A DNA stretch of 64,000 bases. Origin: Podocnemis expansa. Lineage: Eukaryota > Chordata > Testudines > Podocnemididae. This document shows, piece after piece, positions 57,001-64,000 of the stretch. The notes below the pieces were generated by a model, which ran no database searches, had not been told where the DNA came from, and was given only the letters and a program-made list of their open reading frames with translations. Every line of letters starts with the position of its first letter. Within the stretch, counting starts at the first letter, position 1. The position numbers were made by a program, and so were the translations under genes. Location of the stretch: NCBI GenBank assembly GCA_007922195.1, contig ML682014.1, positions 4,366,631 through 4,430,630 of the forward strand, written 5' to 3'.

Positions 57001-57490
57001 TCCACCCTTAGTGGTGGAGAGTGGTTGGACCCCATAGCACAAAGACCTAAGTGGCTGAGGATTTGGCAGTCGTGCCTGAATAAGGCAGGGGCTGTAGGGA
57101 CTGCAGCTCCTGGCTCTACACTAAAGGGGGCCCCACAGCCCCCTAAAATCCAGCCCCTGCCTGAGTGGATGGCTGCTCTTGCTCACTTTCAGAAGCCTAC
57201 CTGCCCAGCCTCCAGGCTGGTTGATCTGCTCCAGACCACCCAACCCAGGAGCAGGCAGGAATGTGGCAGCCCCCAACTTCTAGTCTGCCCCTCTTCCCCC
57301 CACGATAGCACTGGCCTGAGGCCTCCTCTGCTGCCCTGCACACAGTGGCACAGACTGTGGCCCCCCCATGTCCCCTTTGCAGCTCCAGCTGGCTGCAGTC
57401 CCCAGGCAGGATGCCACAACAATGGGGGAGCCCATAAAGTAGGCAGCCCTGGGCCCTCTGGGGCCTTGATCTGACCCTGTTTGGCAGCAT
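57001..57490. repeat. GC-rich block, probable transposon interior
   Basis: Contains the inverted pair AGGCAGGGGCTG (57084) and CAGCCCCTGCCT (about 57150). The 187-codon frame (56911-57474) is proline/serine-rich without a domain. Ends not resolved. Confidence 0.4.
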
Positions 57491-58021
57491 TATAGGAACC
57501 TTTCCTGGCTGAGATTAAGTGTTTTGGAATATATGTATAAACTATCTGAATTTACAGTTCGGACTCTCAATGGTCCAAAGCACAGTGTTTTTCTGAAATA
57601 AGTATTTCAACTGCCTAGCTGGCTGTTCTGGTTGCACACAAGGAAAGCCAGGATTTCCTGGGTTAACCTTCTTATATACTCTGTATCATACTTTAATCCC
57701 CAATCTTTGTAACCACTGTGAATCTCATTTTCAGACCCTTGGGAGTGTCAGTTATCAGATAGCCTTCTCACCGACATTTAATTCTCCAGTTTAAATGTTC
57801 TGGCTGGCTCCAAGGCAATGTATCTAGAGACTAGACCTGCTGTGAACTGATCAGTGGAAAAGGAGTTGAACCCTGACTGAGCCAGAGAGAGAAAAAGAAC
57901 AGTGCACTAGGAGTCTGTCCCAGTTTCCATTAAAGGAAGCAGAAAGCTCCTTTTGACTTTAACGGGAGCTTGAATGAGCTGTAGAAGACCAGCTGTGACA
58001 TCATGCTTATGCCTAGTGTCC

Positions 58022-58260
58022 AGGGCTGGCTTAAGCAATGAGCCAGTGTGGCACCAGCTTGGGGCGCCGAAGCTCAGGGTCACCGGCCTGATCCCGCTGC
58101 CACATGACCGCCATCCTGGCCCTGACCATCCTCCCCTGCAAGTGTGCTCCAGTATGGCCTGGCCCCACCATCATGTGTCCGCCAGTCCAGCCCCTCCTCT
58201 TCTGCTGCCGCATGCATGGTCCTGGCACAGAGTTGATGAAGGGAGGCACAAAGGAAAATT
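58022..58260. repeat. GC-rich block with hAT-like left end
   Basis: Starts CAGGGCTGGCTTAAGCAATG, a hAT-type end; GGGGCGCCGAAG follows. No inverse end or duplication found on the right. Confidence 0.4.
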
Positions 58261-59199
58261 GGGTCAGGACACCACAACCCCTTGAGTTAGTGTCTGTCAA
58301 GCCTTGCCATATGGTCCTGAGATGGACAAAGGTGCTTCTGTGTGCCTGTTAGTGACATACATTTCTATAAAGAAAGGTACCTCTACAGTACTGAACTTTA
58401 TGGAATATTCTCAACCATCTCTGATTTACTTTGCCAGTGCTCACTTCAGAGGATTCTGATTAATTAAATGTGTTAGCTATCTGTTCTGTAAACAGACTTT
58501 CGTTATAGTAAATATTATAATTCTCTCTATGGATCGCTTTGCTTGGTAAAATATGCCCCCCCCCTTCATATTTTCTGCTGTTTAGCTTCACATCAAGAGC
58601 CTTTCAAAACAGTCAAGCAGTCAAGATGCAACCTCTCATGTGAAGGCTGCCTTCATTTCAATAGGGTGCTTTTGTTTTGTTTTTATAGGAAATTCAGATG
58701 TGAACTGCCATGTGGGGCCAGCTCCATAGCTAGTGTAAACTGGCATAGCTCAACTCTGAAAAGCTGACTTTTCAGGACGGGAAGTTAGTGTACTAGCAAT
58801 TTTATTTACTGTCTTAGCCGCTGGTAGGCAGGCTCTGATATATTTGTCTGAACAAATGTCTTATGGCATTTTTTCTTCTTGTATCTTTTTCTTGGTTTTA
58901 AAAATTCAAACTATATAACATGCAACAATGTTTTCCAAGAAGTGCTTAAAATGTGCTATCTGAAACCTTTGCAAAAGTCCCATGATGAAAACATTGTTTT
59001 GAGAATTTACTTAGTGGAAATTTATATTAAGATAACAAAATTCAACTGACTCAGGAGAGGTGTTTCCTACAGAAAAGCTATGGAATTCTAATCTGAAGCC
59101 AAATTTTTCTAAAGTTCAGAGGGTTAAGAGTCAGCACTTTAGCTTGGAACCAGCTGAGAAACGAAGTTCCACTTCCAGAAATTGAACTTTATATAAGAA
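58261..59199. other. Non-coding DNA
   Basis: AT-rich; no gene or repeat recognised. Confidence 0.5.
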
Positions 59200-59715
59200 T
59201 TTTTATTCTGGATCAAATCCATAGTCCATCCAGTTCACCAGGCTGTCTCCAACTGTGGCCAATATCAGATGCTTTAGAGGAAGTGTCTGAATCCAACTAA
59301 TGGACAGTTATTTACTAATAGAGGAAATTTTTCTTCCTAATCTTCATCAGTTAGTGTCTGTTTATTAGTTGAAGCATGCGAGTTATGTTCCCCTTGTATA
59401 CATTTTATCTTGTCTAAAGTAGCTGTGAATGTTTTTTATCCATATAAATATCCTGTCTTCATGAGATCCTCTGTTTAATTATGTGTTGTATAAAAAAGAA
59501 TTTCCTTTTATCCATTTTGAATTTGTTGCTTTGCCCTCCTCCTCAAACGTCTCCTTGTTCTGAGAGAGGGTAAATAGTGGTTCCTAATTTATCTTCTCTA
59601 AACTATTCATTATTTTATTTCCCTCTGTGTTCTGTCTTATTCACCTCCATCACTAAATTGAATTGCTTTAATATTTCTAATCCCTCTCAAAATGGAGACC
59701 TTTCCCATTGTTACA
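59200..59715 (-). mobile_element. CR1-type LINE 3' fragment
   Basis: Starts with TCTGGATCAAATCCATAGTCCATCCAG and CAACTGTGGCCAATATCAGATGCTTTAGAGGAAG (words of about 59208-59285), then TTTGAATTTGTTGC and TCTTGTTCTGAGAGAGGG-like sequence. This is the reverse of another CR1-type tail, different in end sequence from those at 7559 and 16072. Confidence 0.7.
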
Positions 59716-61031
59716 GGAACTTTTGGTAGAAAGTGTTAGTATTTCTTCAATTATATAACAAACATGGACATTTCTCTCACATTTCATATAAATTTTAGCA
59801 ATAACAGTGTGACTTGCCCAATTTTTGTTATTAGAGGATCTTTATACACAGAGAATTAAGATACTCAGCAATAATATAGTCAGAGAAAAAAAATCTATAA
59901 CACTTCATAGTAGTGTGTATAATGACATGAGAAACTTGTGAGCAATGACTGAGGCACCTCAAATACATATAGCTCTTTCAGGGGAAAGTAATAAGCAGCT
60001 CTGATATCAAGAAAGGCTAATGAGCTTTACCTGTATGATAAAAACATAAACAACAGAGCCTCTGAAAAAGGCTTCCAGATGGATATACAGAGATTTATGG
60101 GGAAAATCTTAAAGATACAAAATACAGCTACAATTTTGCTAAAGACAATTATTTAAGCAGCCATCGCTCATACCTCATATTGCCAAGAAGAATTCAAACC
60201 ACCATAATGGAAGCTGGCTAGACAACAGCAATAGTTTCCAATTTCTGAGAGTCTTCTGACCATATCATGTTTGTCTGAAACAAAAAGTGTAAGACTGAGG
60301 ATTACAGAGCATATCACTAAACAACTTAATTGTTTCTAGAAAGTTATTTGTGCGTTTTCCAACTAAAATGTGGAACAATGGAAGCAGATCCTGAGCTAGG
60401 GTAACTTTGCATCACACCATTAAAATAACAGAGCTACACCAACTTCCACAAACTAAGATTTTGGCTTATGGTATCCAGTTTAGTTACTGAGATGATCTGT
60501 TTGTACAGTAGAATGAGTTAGTTAGTTAATTAGTTTTCCATCTCTTTTTTCCTGTAAAAAAAAGTATGAGCTTTTTTTCATCTGGAGTGAAATTCTGAGT
60601 AAGTTTAGTTTCTCTTTCAAGCGTGTAAGCATTTCCAGTGGATTCTGGTTCATGAAACGGTTGAATGCATTCTGCTATTTTTATTATTCCATCTCCTCAG
60701 CCATGTTGGTATAAGTATATACTGGAGAAATAAATACTTCTATTTGGGCACTTTAGCACAGATTTTAAAAATGCTTTGACATCACAAAGAAGCTGTACTG
60801 TAAGTGACACACAAAAAAAATCATACCGCAGATGGTTCTATCAACAGTATCAGTTTAGCTCTCTGTATTTTGTTTACAACACTCGCAATATCACACAGTA
60901 CTACAAGCTTATAATTTAGGGTTGGTGGATCATATTTCCTAGCACACTTATACACTAAATGCTTTATACTGACTAAGAACTTGATTCTTCAGGATCCTGA
61001 GCATTTCCTCTGATGTGTTGGGAACCTACAA
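59716..61031. other. Non-coding DNA
   Basis: 60385-60470 resembles the old repeat noted at 48130. No gene seen. Confidence 0.5.
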
Positions 61032-61507
61032 CCATGGGCACCAGGTTTGTATAATTTTGGTGGGGGCCAAGTCCTTCCCCTACAGTGGTCTTGTAAGCCT
61101 TTGGGGGAAGGGGCAGTGGCTGAGCCTACAGAAGAGAGGGATGGATCTGGGGAGGGGGCAGCTGCTGAGCTAATTGGGGCAGGATTGGAGCCCCTGGCCA
61201 GGGTGCTGGGCTCACGTCGGAGAAGGGTGGAAGGAAGGGGCAAGGCTGAGAGAGGGGAATAGCCATCATGTTTCTTGGAGGCACGGCTGGCACTGGAGCC
61301 GCTCCTGGCCAGGCACTGTGAATGTGTCAAAGAAAGAGGAGAATGAGACAGAGTGGCTAGGCCGCCTTGGGCACTGGGGGCTGCTGTGCTCTGCCACTGC
61401 ATAGCTGAGCACTACTAGAGGCCCCGCAGCCAGCCGCTTAGCAGCAGCGAGATATTGGTAGAGTCTGGCCCACATTCCTGAATATTGGTAGAGCACTCAT
61501 TACCCAT
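61032..61507. mobile_element. Probable hAT-type GC-rich element
   Basis: Left CCATGGGCACCAGG, right GTAGAGCACTCATTACCCAT (inverse ATGGGTAATGAGTGC), with flanks ACCTACAA and GCCTACAG (six of eight matching). The interior is GC-rich; frames on both strands up to 137 codons show no domain. Confidence 0.5.
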
Positions 61508-61555
61508 GCCTACAGCTTCAGCCACTGCTCATGGGGAAGAGTCAGTACTTCATAC

Positions 61556-61700
61556 TCATAGATGTTAGGCCAGAAGGGACCATCATGGTCGTCCAGTCTG
61601 GCCTCCTGGATGCTGCAGACCACAGAACTTCAACCACCCTTTCCCGCAATAGGCCCACAATCTCTGGCTGAGTAACTGAAGTCCTCAAATTTTGATTTAA
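61556..61700 (-). mobile_element. CR1 LINE 3' tail
   Basis: CTCATAGATGTTAGGCCAGAAGGGACCATCATGG..CAGTCTGGCCTCCTG is the CR1 3' end read in reverse; it is well preserved compared with the copy at 23528. Confidence 0.8.
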
Positions 61701-62889
61701 AGTTACATCATGTCCACCACTTATTCTAAGTCAGAGAAGCAAGTGACCAGTCTGATAAAACGAGAGAATTCTCATACTGGAAAGCCACCTATCGAACTTT
61801 TCATTTTGGTGTACATGTTAATATGAATTCCAGAAACAAATGTCTATCAGATGTGTTTTTCAGCACTCTTTTGCACTGCGAAACATTTTTATGGTGGTGT
61901 AGTTGGCTTTATGAAAGCAACATCTTGATAGACAACATTATCAATGCTTTCTCTTTTGAGGTAACAAAAAGAACATGAAGTGGTGTCAAGCACTCACAGC
62001 ATCTAATAGGTGGTACCTAAATGACTGGACTTTAAAATGGCCTGTGTTAGGCTCTGATTCAGGAAACCACTTAAGATGTGCTTACATTTAATCAAAGTCA
62101 ATGGGAATCAAGCATGTACTTAAAATTCAGCATGTACTATCCTGAATTGGGGGTTCATATAAGAGACTGTGAAATAAAGTATTTTAGAACACTTTTATTA
62201 CCTACGCTGATTTATTCCAAATTCATCTGGTCTAGTTGTAGGACCAAAGCTGCATTGCAATTTTATGGATTATATTTTCAACTGCAGTCTGAGACAAAGA
62301 ATGGAAATCTTCAGTAAATGGGGGAACTTTCCAATCACATATATGCTATAATACCCATTCTTCCCCATCAACTACATAACAGAATTTCCAACAAAAAAGG
62401 GTTACAAGCAAATGACCATGGATTTTATAAAATTTTTGCAATCTTAAAGTTAAATGTTTCTACAATCAAAAGTTTAATAATTCTCCATGCAAAAAAATCT
62501 AACATTAAATTAATGTTAAGGTCAAAGTGAAACAGTCAAAACACAGGAAGTGGCATAGTTAACATTAACTGAAGAATCTTAACATCACCACTTTGTATGT
62601 AGGAATTATGATAGCCTTTTATTATATCAATACATATTTTTTTGTCCAGTAGGATCCCTACCTCATTGAGCCTGATTTTTAGGTGTACTGGTGCTAAACT
62701 CAGTTTGCCTGAGAAAGGAAAAGATTTTCTGTTAACTTTCTACACACATCTCAGTCCATTGGAGAATCTTCACATTTCCCCAGTGAGCGACTTGCATAGG
62801 TAATATTAATGGCACAGCATGACAGATATGGTAATGTCCAGTAATCTTTTGGATGAACCTTACTGAATTAATTAAGCCATATTTTGAAT
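61701..62889. other. Non-coding DNA
   Basis: 62060-62130 (GATTCAGGAAACCACTTAAGATGTGCTT..AAAGTCAATGGGAATCAAGCATGTACTT) resembles a common old sauropsid repeat. No gene. Confidence 0.5.
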
Positions 62890-63720
62890 TAAGTTTATAT
62901 GTCATATTGGGCCAGGGATTATATGTGCGTCCATTGGAAAGGGGGCCCACCAGGAATTAGGAACAGTGCAAGATGGTTACAAGTTTACTCAAGTTCTAAT
63001 GTCGCCACAGAATACCACCACCCGGAGAAAGGCTTGCAAATGCTGATTCAAACTGGATTCCCCAGGGGCCAACAGACCAAGAAAGGATTTATGATTAAAT
63101 TGCCTAAGTTAAAAGTGACTCGGGGCTTCTTTTTGATCCAGAAAACAGACAAGTTGTTCTATCTAAGAGCATGGGGGACAAATCTTTTCTCGAGAGGGCT
63201 GGAAGGACTTGAACCGGTCATAAAAGCAGTTATGAACTTGTGACCACAGACAAAACTATCAGGGGGGTTTGAAGGACTGTTCACTATCCAAAGCCCTTGT
63301 TGGAGCCGAGGTGATTTCTGGTACACTTAGTAAGATGCATATAGGTTCTCATAGTGTTTTAGTATGTTTTCTCTGTAACGCTTGACCTTATGTATAAATA
63401 TGAGTGTTTAGCAAAAGCTGTAATGGCAGTAACAAAAACTTAACTGATTACACAGTTTACAGTTTCTGAAGAGAAGGCAAAGCAGGACAGCTTAGGCAGT
63501 CTGACTTCACTGGAGAATTCATTAGAAACACCCTGGTCTGAAGGAATAAAAAGTATGTGTCTGCTCTAGAAAGGTGATGGCTGGAACTGGAAAACTGAAC
63601 ATGAACCCTTGCTGGACCCTATGGGAAGAATACAGATGCAATTTCCTGCCACTGTGACATATGAAACCTCATTGGAGTACCTTCCTAGTTCATTAGTGAG
63701 TGGGATACACAGTTCAGCCT
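62890..63720 (+). other. Unassigned interspersed repeat candidate with 114-codon frame
   Basis: A frame at 62899-63243 runs 114 codons, longer than its AT-rich surroundings. It contains GGPPGIRNSARWLQVYSSS and EKGLQMLIQTGFPRGQQTKK, but no domain I recognise. It is followed by GTTTTCTCTGTAACGCTTGACCTTATG, a TATAAATA at 63393, and a further 300 bases without features. The block gives the impression of an old retroelement (gag-like segment or LTR), but no terminal repeat or primer site is visible. Not called a gene. Confidence 0.3.
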
Positions 63721-64000
63721 ACAGATAGTGTGCAATTCTCCATTTAGCCCACATATTTAGCCTCTTTCTGTGCACAATTTCTTTGCCTTTATTCAAAATT
63801 TGATTAATTGTTTTGTGAATGTACTTTACTCAAACAGTTCTCTGTGAATTCTTCAAATCCAGTGTTTGTGATGTGAATTCTGCTGGTTAGTTTTGATTGG
63901 TTAGGTAAGAAACAATTACATGGTTTTTATTGGTGTTCCTTGATTGAATGAATTTGCAAGAACATGACATGAAAATTCATATGAGAGAACTTAAACATTG
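63721..64000. other. AT-rich non-coding end of window
   Basis: Nothing recognised. Confidence 0.5.

Noticed and set aside
56911..57474. 187-codon open frame, plus strand
   Set aside because: Proline/serine-rich low-complexity translation in a GC-rich block, with overlapping minus-strand frames of the same kind.

Overview
The window looks like intergenic or intronic DNA from a large sauropsid genome, most likely a turtle (inference). The background is AT-rich and non-coding. It carries CR1 LINE 3' ends starting with a run of TAGAATCA-type octamers or the 'TCATAGATT..AAGGCCAGAAGGGACCAT' type, MIR SINEs, an L2-like LINE tail, many CAGNGG-type hAT miniature elements with 8-bp target duplications, and palindromic miniature elements with 'GGCTATGTCTACACT'-like ends. 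No host protein-coding exon or functional RNA gene could be supported. Almost every long open frame lies in a mobile element or in GC-rich minisatellite DNA inside one.

The centrepiece is a nearly full-length but mutated DIRS-like tyrosine-recombinase retrotransposon (about 8570-14233, plus strand). It has about 200-bp inverted terminal repeats, and a gag region with a Cys/His cluster. A reverse transcriptase, RNase H, a conserved linker (possibly the Dam-like methyltransferase region) and a tyrosine recombinase follow. At 13885-13988 an internal complementary region is the reverse complement of the left end joined to the right end, sharing ATT. It is broken by stops and frameshifts and has lost at least one catalytic Asp. 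It sits inside a small hAT element (8483-14325).

Layout: 1-7275 is mostly unique AT-rich DNA with one inverted-repeat element (3620-3872) and one foldback repeat (4132-4374). 7276-8115 is a palindromic element split by a CR1 tail. 8483-14325 is hAT plus DIRS. 16072-21800 is a dense cluster of CR1, hAT elements, minisatellites and a 76-bp tandem repeat. 22460-23650 holds perfect hairpins and palindromes, then MIR and CR1. 27775-34800 holds MIR, a foldback repeat, a nested hAT/palindromic element with a 46-47-bp minisatellite, a TIR element and CR1. 39350-40605 is an L2-like LINE split by a hAT. 46062-63720 has scattered CR1, foldback, hAT and palindromic elements plus one unassigned open frame. 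The long stretches between these (34.8-39.3, 40.6-46.0, 48.2-51.9, 53.5-55.9 kb) show no gene.

The genes act together only inside the DIRS element: gag packages the RNA, RT/RNase H copies it, the terminal repeats and internal complementary region are thought to template a circle, and the recombinase inserts that circle without a target duplication. This copy cannot do so itself. No previously undescribed autonomous system is claimed. The most unusual items are the nested insertions, the shared grammar of the GC-rich minisatellites inside transposons, the foldback family (five copies) and the long near-perfect palindromes.
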